Positions 1 through 11,589 of a DNA stretch of 24,096 bases are shown here, in pieces. The stretch comes from Reticulitermes lucifugus. Its lineage: Eukaryota; Arthropoda; Insecta; Blattodea; Rhinotermitidae. The notes beneath the pieces were generated by a model that saw only the letters and a program-made list of their open reading frames with translations, made no database searches and was not told the origin of the DNA. Position 1 is the stretch's first letter, and every line of letters begins with the position of its first letter. The stretch spans positions 5,724 through 29,819 of the forward strand of contig JAKCWW010007252.1 in assembly GCA_026260175.1 (NCBI GenBank), written 5' to 3'. A program made the position numbers and the translations under genes.

Positions 1-3000
1 CTTCAGGTCATCAAGTCATCTGTTGGCGGCAAAACAAACTTCCAGAGTTTCACTGTAACCTGCCGCAAACCACATGTGGCTAGCTCAATTTGTTTGCGCA
101 CCACAACTTTTCAAAACCCCGAAGGGACTTTGTGGACACACTGTACATTACTGAAATACATAGGGCAAAGTTAATTTTATATATATGGAAATTTTAAGTG
201 ATATTCTATTTTGATGGCCTTATATATGAATAACAGTATGGCAGTGATGTCAAATACTGATATTATAGTGGTTTTTTAAGCATTTTAGAATTATCCATCA
301 CTTGGTTACGTTGTGTTATATCTGTGGATTCTATATGTTGTGACCATTCAGCATTCATGTTCTTAGATATGTACTTCACTGGAAGCCACTTTTTGATCCT
401 GTACACAGTGTGTAGCTGTTAATGAGGCCAGTCTTCAAAAACCCAGCGTGCTTGTGATTATGAATGAACAGTGAGAAATTAATAATTGCACGGTGTGTTT
501 TGGAATTGATCTCGATATTTCTTCATCTGTGTACAACAAAGCGTAAGCTGTGTTTTTCGTGAAACTTGTGAGGGACTTGGAAGCATTGAAGTAATGCTTT
601 TGGGCTTTTTGTTTTTCACCTGTTATTTGAATAACTGATGTGAAATTATTAGTGGTATTAGTGAATGTGTTTAATGGAGATTTGTGTTTCACAAAAGAAG
701 AAGTCACTTCCTTGTGGATCACACTTAATTCATAGTGCTGACTACAGTGAATTTGTGGACTGCACTTCATTTCTATATCTAATGGAAAGAGAGTTTTACG
801 GAATTGAATTACATGATATTATGTCATCAGCGAATAATTAAGAGGTGCACATTTAATGCAAGGTTGTGCTGAAATAAGTTCTGTTGAACCGGATGAACTA
901 TTGTGTGTGCAAGTACATTACTTGACTGCGTTACATATGAAGTGATAAGTGATGTTTCAACACTGGTGAGAACAGGGAAGTGTTCTGTTAATGTGCTAGC
1001 TCAGTATATACGAAACTTTTATTGAACTGTGGGCCCTAGTACTCGTCAGACTCATTATTGCATGGCCAGTGACTGACATGAGACACCATGTGGGATTGTC
1101 TCCTTGTGTTAAAGATCTTATGTTTGTGGACTGTAAGGTATATACCTAGTATGTGAAGTAGGTACATGCATCTCCTTAAGTCATACAAGAAGTATTTGTG
1201 TGAAGGTGTAGAAGTGTGTGTGTTATGGTTTAAAAGTGCCTTCAGAATGTACATGGTATTCTTCTGTGGAAAGTGTTGGGACCATAAACCTTACATCAGA
1301 CAAGAATTGGAACTTCTGATGGATTGTTGTCAGGGAGGGGGATGCTGAATGACAGTGGTGCTTGTTTATGAATTTCAGCGTTGCTTGGATATGTGTTTGT
1401 AAAGCAAGTGACATTAACCCTGAAATGCAAGCAGTGTATCATACTTAACTTAGACTTGCCCATAATTATTTTACTGCTGAACTTAGTTTGTGATTTGAAC
1501 TCCCATGTACAATGATATTAACGAAACCTGGAATCAATTAAAGTAAGGTATCAGAGTAGTTATTTAGTATCCTGGTAGTACAATGAGAGATCATGAATTC
1601 TGATGACTAAAATTGCTCCATGATCAGACAAGTGTTACGGGTTTTGAAGTAGACCGTTCCATCCATAGAATCCAATACTGTTATTTTTCTGCAGAATGTT
1701 AATTAGCCTGCCAAAATCAGCAAGGATTCTGAGAAGGCCAGCCTAGTAGTATCATTTAATTGGTGAAAGCATATCTTGATTGTTGTGCTGCATTATGGAT
1801 GTGACATTGAGAGACTAAAACTAGAAATATAACCCCATGGTCGAGGGCATTGCCTAACAGTAACACTGATTTCTCGGGTGGTCTTTCCCCTTTCACAAAA
1901 GCTGAAGGTGTTTATTTAAAAAAAATGTCCTTAAATGTTTTATTCGGTGATTTCCAGTTGAGTTCCACTACATTTGGCTGTACAGTACTCTTATAAACAC
2001 CTGAAGCATGGGAGCAAAGTTCTTTCACAGGTAGGCCAGCTGTTCCCATTCAGTCCATTTCAGTCCAATCTGATCAGCATTGTTAATTTGATGAGGGTTA
2101 GAATTTTTTTTAGCCCAAATTCCTGAAATTCTTTGCGGATTGAATCAGCTGCTGTAGCATTTGTAGCAAGTTGTTTGTCCTGCACAGCAATGTGGTGAGT
2201 CCAATACAGTTTGTGCAGCCAGCTGAAGCATTGAACTTGCCTCCCAAACCTAATACATTATGAATGAAGGAATTTGGCTTCATGCTCATGCATGAATGTT
2301 AGACAGATATTGTTTCTGCTCATTTGTGGTTGAACCAGTAAGTCAAGTGGCATCCAACTCTTTATACTTGACTTCTTCATGCTCACTCTTTCATTTTGAA
2401 GGTCCAGCAAAACTATTACAGTTGATTGCAAGTTCCACTATCTTAGTTTTGGTAAATCACCATTGTACCCTGGTGCAATAATCTTTTGCTGTACTTCTTG
2501 CTGATTTTCCCTTTGTTGACATTCTTTTAGTTGAATTGAGGGTGTTTGTTATCAGCATATTTTTCTTCCATTTGCCAGGCATTTTACCTAGGGTTTATAC
2601 AATTGTCACTTACACTTCTGCAGTGACTGAGGCATGCTGTAATGTACTGGAACTGATAAACCAAAACCCTGGATGTTATTGTGGCAATACCTACTGAGGA
2701 TAATCGAGTCCCTTCCTCCCTTCTTTGCACACCTCTTGATAGGTTTGGTTATGGAAAGGGATGGAAACCATTACATGTGCTTATATTCATGGGTTCGTGA
2801 TTTTTTATTAACCCTACTATGGTTGCCTGCTAGTTACATAGGCTTCCCAGAGGTTGTGTATTTTGCACAGTGTTTTTGTGATTTGCCATCAATGGCAGTC
2901 AGTGTCATATTCATTTGAAGAAGAAAGTCAAAGATGTAGGTATGTGGATTGGTTAGGATGGCATTAGAGAAAGAGAATATGAACATAAAATTAACCATGA

Positions 3001-4009
3001 TTAGTGATAGGAAACAAAGCTTGACAGTCTTGAGAGGTACTTTCAGGTAGGGGGGCTTGACATTCAGAAGGTTACGAGAAACATGTGGATATGCCACAAA
3101 TGAAATAATTGGGACTGTACTGTATAACAGGATATATCTTTTGAATAGTTATTTATGCAAATTTAGTATTACCTGAAACAGGTATGTGATAAAATGGAGC
3201 GACCTTTGACATCTTGAAAGATCGGAACACAGGTACAAGGAATCAGAAAGGATTTTCATGAAACCTGCATATTGATTGCCTGCGATTTGTCACTAGCGCT
3301 CCCAGTCATGTTCGGAACTTTACTGATGCTATACTGTCACCAGAATGACTTTGAGTTTTACCATCTGCAGAAGTTGTAATGAGCCTAATGAAGTTAAAGC
3401 TGTAGTTTTTGAATTTTAAAATTTGTCATATGTGAATTACAAAGATTAGAATGAGACTCGAAAGTGCTGAGAGCTTCTACGAATGTTTTAGGACCATGGA
3501 CACCTGTTGTGGATATTCTGACATATTGACAAGCATGTGAGATGTTGAAACTCACTCTCGTAAGGTGAGAGGATCTGGTTGTTTTCTAGGAGTTGCATCA
3601 CATGTAGAATACTGGTCTTCCTTTTTGTCACTTGATAGAGTTGTAAGCCAGACACTGTGATTGTATTCTTAAAGCTTTAGTCCTTGTTGTTTTTACCTCA
3701 GAGCCAAGCTGTGTGTGATATATTCATACTTATATATATACCCAGCAATGTTGCACGATGCTGCTGGCAGCTTACATCCCGGCCTATCCATTGTTAGTAT
3801 TACACATGTGTGAGACAGTGGTTATCTCGGTGGTGGTGGTGATTTCTGTCTTCTGGGGTATGATGTCATTTAGATTGGTAAATGATTCTGGAGGAGCTTG
3901 GCAGTCCATGTAGAGTAATCTGTGCAGAAGGAATGATTAATACATAGGGTAAGTGAAAAGTAATGTCTCCATCTCGATTACTTTTGTTTTAACAAGGATA
4001 TTTCAATAA

Positions 4010-5070
4010 ATGAAACATGAAAACAATTCTTGAAATTAGCCCTTTTATTACCTGTATTTTCTTCTCCACATAATCACCACCATTCTCCACACACTTGCTC
4101 CAAAGATGGACACGTTTCTCAAAGCCGTCATGAAAGAGCTCCACACTTCTTTTCTTCATCTAGGTCCTGACAGTCCTTTCCGCTTCTTCATTAAAGTCAT
4201 ACCGATGCTCATGAAGGTCTTTTTTCATTTTTGGAAAAATGTGGAAGTCTCATGGTACCTAGTTTGGACTGTATGGCAAGTGTGGTAAGATCTGAGATCC
4301 AAATTCTCACTTGCCTCCGTGGTGGTTCACAAGGTGTGAGGCCTAGCATTTTTATGTTGCAGCAAAACATTCTTCTTGTGCTTCCAGACTCTTCTTAATT
4401 ATTGTTTCAAAGTTTTGAGTGTTGCAGTGTAGTGCTGTGAGTTGATGATGGTCCCGGGTTCAAGGAAGTCATGTGAATAACACCATCTATGTCCAAAAAA
4501 ACTGTAGCCGTGGCTTTTTCTGCCCAAACCTGGGTTTTGATTTTTTATTTTTATTATTATTATTAGTGGACCTTTGTGGTGATATTCCATGGACTGACTG
4601 TTTTGGGTTCATAGTAATGCACCCATGTTTCATCAGCTGTCATAATATTGTGAAGAAATTCCTCATCTTTGTTCTCAGAGCATGACAAAAGTTGCTGGCA
4701 GATTTCAACTCTCAAAGCTTTTATCTCTGCTGTCAGCATGCGAGGAACCCATGTTGCACAAATCTTCCGATATTGAAGAACATCAATAGTGTGACACACA
4801 GTGTTCCTGTGAAATGCCAAGCTTGACAGCAATTTCCCTTTGAGTGATATGTCAATTGTCCTTAATCAATTCATCAACCTTTTTCTTGTGAAACTCGTTT
4901 GCTGTCACAGGTCATCTACTTTGTCGTTTATCACACAAATCAACACTTCCCAGTTCGCCATCTTACATTTTGTGGCCCAGCGACACACAATGCTCACATC
5001 AACACAGTCATCACCATAAACAACCTGCATTCAGCAGTGAATCATTCATGTTGGAAGTTTTGGTGACACG
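4010..5070 (-). pseudogene. Mariner transposase pseudogene, frameshifted
   Basis: Read on the minus strand from right to left, the fragments occur in the order expected of a mariner transposase, a DDD-type cut-and-paste enzyme. They are MQVVYGDDCVD and VCRWATKC in the N-terminal half, ICATWVPRML in the linker, TADETWVHYYEP with the first catalytic Asp (about 4610-4640), DFLEPGTIINSQHYTATLKT, QHKNARPHT (about 4332-4360), LPYSPN followed by a stop and then DFH, and GGDYVEK at the C-terminus (near 4060). In the second catalytic motif the usual HDNARPH is HKNARPH, so that Asp is Lys. Stop codons interrupt SPDLAPCDFH. An ATT repeat at about 4550-4566 sits between the WHHK-like and DFLEPG motifs. 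The family is clear; no intact protein can be made. Confidence 0.85.
4548..4566. repeat. (ATT)n microsatellite inside the mariner relic
   Basis: About six units of TTA/ATT lie inside the former transposase reading frame. They read as an isoleucine run on the minus strand between the DETW and DFLEPG motifs. They are not part of the normal transposase and probably expanded after the element died. Confidence 0.7.
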
Positions 5071-6132
5071 GTTGGCACTGCTTCATATTTGGGAGGGCAT
5101 GGTTTACGGTTCAGCTTTGAAACTGTCCTTTGTGGCAGGTTTTTCACCCTAGTCTTGCTGAAACTTTTTTTTTTTAAGGATGTAAGGGTATTTCATGAAA
5201 AACATGTAGATGTGAGCTCTTAGGTTTTTGTAACATGTGGATGAGGTATCTGTTCATTTGAGATGTGAGACTACATCACTAGGTAATTAGTCCCTGAAGT
5301 TTGAGACAGTGCAGTGGTTGATGAAGATGAGACCACTGTATTGCTGCAAAATGTTGGGAACTAAATACCCACAGATGCAGAGTCACTTCCCAGAAGAACA
5401 GATGGCTCAAACATAAGGATGTTCCTTACTCAGTATTCTGCTGGGCAATTCATGTAACTGCTCAACTGGGATCAAGCTTCATTGTTGAAGTAAACATGTT
5501 TCAATATGCCAGTTCCCTATCCAATCAGTAAAGACATGAAACCAGTGACAGTAATGGAATATTTTCTTTGTGAACCCTTGAACATGATAAGGGCTTAGGC
5601 TTACCTTTTTAGCAGCTTTTGTATATGAGACATCCATGTTTGGGATGCATGCCTTCTCAGTGTTTTATTTTATTTTTTGGATGACTGAATAAACGTCAGT
5701 AGCTTTAAATTTTTCTTCTCTTAGCAGCGACGTGTGTCCAGATTCTTTTTTGTTACAAACACTACATGTTTCAGATGAAAATGCGTTACCAATTATGAAA
5801 TTGTTGATTTATTTAGTGCTGATAATTTGGGATATACTTCTTAACATTTTGACCTGGGTTCCCCACGTAGGATTTGGTATGAAATTATTGATCGACTTTA
5901 AACACTTGTTGACACTGAATATTTCTTGATGGCTTCATCATAGATCAGTGTGAATTATTTTGTGTGTGATTTAACAGCCACTCTTCTCTATTTAGGATAT
6001 AGTAACCACTGTGATATCCAGCACTGGATGATCCAGAAATCTGTTAACTGGAAACTGAGGGGCCCATTTCATTTCACTGCTGTATCAACCAGCAGTAGTT
6101 CTGTAAATATGATGATTAAAAGAGTAAAATAT

Positions 6133-6420
6133 TGGTGCCTGGGGAGCATAGTATGGCTACTAGGCTATGGGCTGGACGGTCTGGGTTTTGAATCCCAGGA
6201 GGTGTAACAGATTTTTCTTTTCTCCAAAATGTCCAGACTGGGTTTGTGGCCCACCCAGCATCCTGTTCAGTGGGTAACGGGATTCTTGCCCATGGGTAAA
6301 GCAGCCAGGACAAATTAGTCTCGTAGGTCCATCTAGTGCCAAGGTTAAGTATGCATGGAGCTATGTCTGTGCTCCCTCTATATGCCTTCATGACATGGAC
6401 GGAAAACTTTACCTTTTTTA
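6133..6420 (+). mobile_element. tRNA-derived SINE, plus strand
   Basis: The head resembles a tRNA gene, with an A-box-like GTATGGCTACTAGGCTA and a B-box-like GGGTTTTGAATCCCAGG at 6183-6199 (consensus GGTTCGAATCC, one base changed). The body contains a segment like CATCCTGTTCAGTGGGTAAC, then CCATCTAGTGCCAAGG and TGCCTTCATGACATGG. It ends in a TTTACC-type tail at about 6407-6420. I recall similar bodies and tails from abundant cockroach and termite SINEs, but I cannot name the family with certainty. Both ends are approximate. Confidence 0.65.
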
Positions 6421-6862
6421 GGCACATTTGCAAAATAGCAAAAGCGACTGTTAGCTTCATCACGTCTCTGTCCGTCTGCCAGCCCGTTCGCTTGGAAAAA
6501 CTCAGCCCCCACTGAACAGATTTTCATTAAGTTTGATATTTGAGTATTTTTCGAAAATCTGTCAAGAAAATTCAAGTTCATTAAAATCTGGCAAGAATAC
6601 CGGGTGCTTTACATGAAGACCTATGTATGGTATCTGACTGAATTCTTCTTAGAATGAGAAGTGTTTCAGAGAAAAATTGTAGAGAAAATCAAACACACAT
6701 TTTATTTTCAATACACTTTTCTGAAAATTATGCTGTCTATGAGATAATGTAGAAAAATATGGTACAACCAGACAGGCCACACATGCCAAATAATAATGCG
6801 TAGAAAAGATGCAATTTGCATGCTGGATAACTATGGCAAGAATGTGGACACACACACACACA
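6421..6862 (-). repeat. Dispersed repeat family R1, copy 1
   Basis: This segment aligns along its full length, in the same orientation, with 16624-17043. Shared blocks include ACTGAATTCTTCTTAGAATG, TTTACATGAAGACCT, TATGAGATAATGT, CCAGACAGGCCACA and TGCTGGATAACTA. By eye, identity is roughly three quarters with small indels. The plus-strand 3' end is a (CA)n run (6847-6862). On the minus strand the fragments read like short spurious proteins that I recall from many insect genomes (RFCYFANVPKK, NLMKICSVG), so the repeat is probably widespread. Its class is unknown. It starts directly after the SINE tail. Confidence 0.75.
6847..6862. repeat. (CA)n microsatellite at the end of repeat R1 copy 1
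   Basis: Eight CA/AC dinucleotides follow GTGGA at the plus-strand 3' end of the dispersed repeat. The other copy has a shorter CA run at the same place, so the run is probably part of the ancestral repeat end. Confidence 0.75.
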
Positions 6863-7469
6863 ATATTTAATACTTACTGCATCATAATTGATTAATTCCA
6901 TCTGATCTCGTAAAATGTTTTACAGTAACACTTAGAGCTGAGAGACTACAAAACGTCGTACCTGTCATTACGATTAGCCAAATTGTACATCTGAAGAAGG
7001 TCGTGAGCAAAGGGACATTTTCTTTTCAATGCAGCATCAGGTGCTCACATGAACTGTACGTTGTTGGCGACATAAATTTTACATAAAAGCATTATTGTAC
7101 AACGCTGAATATTTTTGTATAGTTGGCAGTGACATGCATCTCCATAACACACACAGAATGCACTGTTGTGTTTCCACTGCAGAACGGTTACACGAACACA
7201 CCACAATGTTACGTTACATGTGCATTCCCTATCTTGTTTACATTTACGATGTTATATATGTGGTGATAAAAGGGGACTAGAGGAAAACATGACAGAATAT
7301 CAAGTAACAAATAGGTAGGCATGTCCGTGAAATGGCTGGGTACACAGAGGTACACATTAGGTAAAAGTACAATATGCGGAATGGCTTTGGTCCCGAGAGG
7401 TGCCGATATTGCAGATTTACTGTGTACATTGCCACCACATCTGATTTTTTGTAAGAATTGGTAAGGTGC

Positions 7470-7735
7470 CAGTCCCAGTGGCCGCGCAGTCTAAGGCGTG
7501 GGTCTGCAGCCGCTCGCTTACTGGGATTGTGGGTTCGAATCCTGCCTAGGGCATGGATGTCTGTCTCTTGTGAGTGTTGTGTGTTGTCATGTAGAGGTCT
7601 CTGCGACGAGCTGGTCACTCGTCCAGAGGGGTCCTGCCGAGTGTGGTGTGTCTAAAAAGTGTGTGATCGTGAAGCCTCGAAAAAAAATGAGGAGGTCTAG
7701 GCCCCCAAGGGGCTGTCGAGCCATTGGGGGGGGGA
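7470..7735 (+). mobile_element. tRNA-derived SINE, plus strand, well preserved
   Basis: The head carries a good pol III promoter: an A-box-like TGGCCGCGCAGTCTAAGG (from 7479) and a perfect B-box GGTTCGAATCC (7532-7542). The spacing is that of a tRNA with a long variable arm. An unrelated body follows (for example GAGCTGGTCACTCGTCCAGAG) with an A-rich run near 7680-7687. The end is near a G-rich run at about 7727-7735. CpG sites are well kept, so the copy looks fairly young. The body differs from the SINE at 6133-6420, so this is another family. It is not a functional tRNA because the 3' half of the acceptor stem is absent. Confidence 0.7.
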
Positions 7736-9179
7736 ATTGATTAGGTTATTAACGTGAGAGATATTGATTGATTTATATTGCATTGCTCGACCTTCAGTCA
7801 CTATCAGCTGTAAAGAAATGGATGAAATTGACTTTAGGTAACAGTTAATCCCTTTGTCATGGGAGACAGATAAAGAAAGCTGTAGCAGAATTGAACTAAG
7901 CACTGAAAGGTTTACTGAAATTGCCTTAATCCACTCACTGAAAGTACATGACACAATATGAAATTAATTTTGCACTTGCACTTGAACTTGGACAGCAATT
8001 TACATGTTAGTGAAAATGTTAAGGTGTGGCCATTGATGTGTATATTTTTAAGTGAATTCCTTGTGATTTTGCATACCTTACATGAGTCCTGTGTTGTGTA
8101 ATGTAGATTTTATGCTAGATTGAACCAAAATTAATTTCTGTGGCAATTTTTTTGTTCTTTTTAGACTCCTTTATCTCAGATGTAAATGAAGTCCATTGAG
8201 TAGTTTTGTCGGGAAACTGGACAGGTGGCTACTATCATGTACACTGTGTCTGCAGCTTGTTCATTGTAGACAGAGAACTGGAGTGTGTAAAGTGGCTGAA
8301 TGAGTGCCAGAAGAGGGCACAATGAGTGTGCTCCAAGGGACTGGAAGAATTTAAGATTATCTTATTTGAGATGTGGAGCAAATTTTAGGAATATCCTTTG
8401 GTGGGGGACAGGAGCTACTTTTGGAGGAGAATTGTGGGTAAAGAAGCCCATATAGGACTGATTATTTTAGTAGGTGCCCTTGAAGTGATCTAGTAATGAG
8501 AAGTGATGATGCAGCTGAATTTGTGTGGCCTTCCAGTTTATGAGTTTTTCCTGTCCACTGTTAGGGAGATCAGGGTTCAATTGAGAGTCTAATTTGTGAG
8601 GAGGCATTGCAGGTTTTCTGTAGTTGATAGTTGTATATTGTTTCGTCTTTCATTGTTTACTCTGTTAATGTTGTCTAGTGCAGTATTAAAAAAATGATAT
8701 ACAGGATTGATTTGCGCTTTGATGGTTTTATGTTGTACAACAGCATTATGTACAGATGCACACCTGCAGAGCATGCATTTCTGAAAAAGTTGTATGCCGT
8801 CATCACATTCTGTGAAATGAAGTCTGTATAACAGTTCAGAGTATACTGCAGTATCAGTATTTGTACTGTTTTCACAGATGATACTGTCATGGGTCCATGC
8901 CTCTTCCCAGTTACCATACAAGGAGATGCTTTAGTCATATACTTTTAACTCTTTGTAATAAGCACATTGAACTGAAGAGTGAGTTGGAAAATACTGCTTG
9001 AACTCTACAGTTATAGCCATAAACAGAAATTAACAGGAAGTGTGATGATGGCTGTTTTGTATGCAACATTGTGCAGATTAACCTCTTCATTGCTGGCTGT
9101 TTAGGGGCTGCAGGTGTGTTTCTGAACAGTTTGTAACATAATAGATGCTTGGATTCATGGTGTTCTGCGATGTTTGCTG

Positions 9180-9312
9180 AGTGGTTCCCCATTATGTTTA
9201 AAGGAATGTGTTGCTTTTGAAACATCAAGAACCAATTACTTACCCAGCAACACAGCATCACACCCCCTAAGACCCAAATTTTTGATTGCACTGTTGTGAA
9301 AATATCAGAACT
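9180..9312 (+). repeat. Fragment of a common insect interspersed repeat
   Basis: The plus strand includes TTGAAACATCAAGAACC, CCCAGCAACACAGCATCACA and CACTGTTGTGAAAATATCAG. In translation this resembles the ...ETSRT...TQHHIPEDLN...CENLKS... pattern that I recall as a frequent spurious peptide from interspersed repeats in insect genomes. The left limit is unclear and the class of the repeat is unknown. The 143-codon open frame on the minus strand here (8935-9366) is best seen as a shadow of this repeat. Confidence 0.35.
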
Positions 9313-9504
9313 TGCACAACAGACACCTGCCTGAAGTATGAGAAAAAAATGTTGTAACACTAACATCCTGCATGATTGTGCTATTTATATATTGATCCTC
9401 GAAGAGTACGATGTAAGAGCTGATCAGAAAAAGTCCTGTCATAATCACATGAATGTAGTTCAAATTTACTAAGGCAAAACACCAAGCAGATGGTGTATGC
9501 TCTA

Positions 9505-9715
9505 GAATTGCAGTTGGTAGGTTGCTGGTTGAATCATGGTTGGGCACTGGCTATTGTGACTGAGGTTTTTGTGGTTTTCCTCATTCCTTTCAAGCGCTGG
9601 GCTAGTGCTTTGTTGAGCTTCCTTCCAAATCCCTCACCATTTGGCATTGGCACTTTATAGTCAGAGTTACTGAGAGCATGATAAAATGAACAACAAAAGA
9701 AGGTAAAGGTGAAAT
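9505..9715 (+). mobile_element. Possible degenerate tRNA-derived SINE
   Basis: A B-box-like TGGTTGAATCATGG (9526-9539) follows a weak A-box-like CAGTTGGTAGG. The next body, GTGACTGAGGTTTTTGTGG with TTTTCCTCATTCCTTTCAAG, then an AATCCCTCACCATTTGGC segment, resembles SINE bodies that I recall from insects. The 3' end near ACAAAAGAAGGTAAAGG is uncertain. It is more degraded than the other two SINEs and could be another kind of repeat. Confidence 0.4.
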
Positions 9716-10811
9716 TTTCATGTATTGTAATTTAATATATGTATTTGGGTGTAGATTCAGATTTTTTATATATAATGTGTGAGAAGTTTGTGTTTAGTGT
9801 GAAAAATGAGGTGAGTTCCAGTTAAGAATGGATTGCAGTTGAACATGTCTGTATTTCTCTGTTAAAAGAGAGGAGGCATTCTTTAAAATTGTTGATATTG
9901 GAAACTTTAAAGAACTAACCTGAGGAAGGAATTTGATATTCTCACAGTGGTGAATGTCAAGATTATGCTCTAGCAGGGTGTGATGTCCTATAGTTAGGAG
10001 GAAGATGGGTATCAGTGTTTCAAAGGAACCTGATTCTGTGATCTTGAGGGCAAACAGAAGTAGTGGATTAATTTGAAATGTTGATGCCCACATAACTAAC
10101 TACAAGTTCAGTGTCACATTTTGGAAGATTGTAATCTTGAAAAGGAACAGCATAATGTGTATACTGCATATCCTCTTATCTCCTGAGAAATACAGCATAA
10201 TAAAATGTGCAGACATTTGAATAAACTCTCACACTGTTATTAAAGTTACAAATGTCAGTTACGTCTCTGTTTTGAGGAGGGAAGATAGAAATTAATTGTT
10301 GCCTCTCTATTCTGCATATGCTACAGAGACTTTTATTGCTGCACTGAGCATGGCAGCTTTATTACATAGCAAGCCTGCATCTGCAGGGGGCATCGTGTGA
10401 CATCTGCAGTGGCCAGGACAATAGTAAGAGAAGCACTGTAGAGTATTTCATAAGAGATATTTAAAGCAAACCAAACTTGATATTTAGGTTATACATGCTG
10501 TGAGCAAAAGAGGTTTGAGAATTGCTGTTCTAATGTGTTTTGAGTTCTGCAGAATATAGAGAAGGGTCGTCAGAAGTCTGCCAGCGTCTGTCATGTCGGG
10601 CCTAGCATGGCTAGGTTAAGAGTTGGATCAGTGGAAATACGAAAGCAGTGAATGTGTACTGCCTATGGAAGTACAGAGCATCTGCTGTGCTCTGCATCTG
10701 TCACAGGATAATAATATAGCCCTTGTGCATGATGCAGGGATAGAAGTAGGACCCTTTATATCCAATTTGGTCTCAATTGACATCTGTATTTGTACAGATT
10801 TTGGTTTTTTT

Positions 10812-10823
10812 NGGGGGGGGGGG
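10812..10823. repeat. Ambiguous base followed by a run of 11 G
   Basis: The sequence is a T-run, then the only N in the window (10812), then eleven G. This is a homopolymer junction where the assembly could not settle a base; its length should be treated as uncertain. Confidence 0.9.
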
Positions 10824-11589
10824 CATTGACGGAATTCAGCAATATGTATATGATGTACCATTGCATGTTGATCATGTTAATGGTGTTTCAGTTATTTAAA
10901 TTTGCCTAATATTTTCATTTTTGACAGTAAGAAAAATGTTTGGGTTCCAGTGAGTGAAGTTGTTGTGTAGCTCAGACACATCTGAAGTCTCAAAAATGTA
11001 ATGTAGTGATTGAAAATACACATATTGCTGTGACTGCAGTTGGGGCATTTTCAAATTCTGCATCAAAATGGAACTGGATGATTTGTAAGGTTACATCTAC
11101 CAAATAATGGGCTCCTTTGTCCATGATCTTCTAAACTGTATGTGTCTTAAATTGTATATCAGCTGTTTTCTTGCACATGTGCAGTATTAAATGGTTCTTG
11201 TAGTTGCCAAGTATGACACTGAATAATTTAGCGTTTGTGGGCTCTTTACAGACATGTCATATTCAGTGCTGCAGAAATATGCTTGCTATGGGTCAGTTGA
11301 ATAAGACTTGTGAATATCAGACTTCGTAAGAAGCATATGGTGAAATTGTGGGAAAGTCCTTATGAAATCTGAGCTGTACTTCTGGAGCAGTGGCCATGTT
11401 GTAAATAACGTGGAATATTTTCTGTAACTTGTGTTCAAGTGTAATGTTTTTTTTTCTCTCCCAACCATTCATTTCAGTGTAGCATTCTATACATTTAAAA
11501 CATGTCATTGCAGCTGTATGGGTGTTTGAATGTTGCATCAATTTCGGTGTAATGACCATTGAAATCCTGAGGCAAGTCTTATAAACTTT

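Larger units (their letters stand above)
3945..5152 (-). mobile_element. Decayed mariner (Tc1/mariner superfamily) transposon
   Basis: A minus-strand mariner transposase reading is spread over frames across this interval, and its total length of about 1.2 kb is near that of a full mariner. The likely outer ends both read TAGGGT inwards (3945-3950 on the plus strand, 5146-5151 on the minus strand). The left end continues AAGTGAAAAGTAATGTCTCC and the right end GAAAAACCTGCC, so the inverted repeats are poorly preserved and the boundaries are approximate. The element lies antisense to CBP inside its first visible intron. Multiple stops, frameshifts and lost catalytic residues show that it is dead. 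Confidence 0.8.

Noticed and set aside
435-770. 111-codon minus-strand open frame
   Set aside because: It is Ser/Thr/Lys-rich without motifs, and is the length expected by chance in AT-rich DNA.
4106-4288. Plus-strand open frame of 60 codons
   Set aside because: It is antisense to the C-terminal part of the mariner transposase relic.
6116-6463. 115-codon minus-strand open frame
   Set aside because: It spans the SINE and the start of dispersed repeat R1; it is not a host gene.
7479-7550. A tRNA gene
   Set aside because: The A-box and B-box are present, but no acceptor stem closes and an unrelated body follows, so it is a SINE head.
8935-9366. 143-codon minus-strand open frame
   Set aside because: It overlaps a probable interspersed repeat read from the opposite strand and has no protein features of its own.
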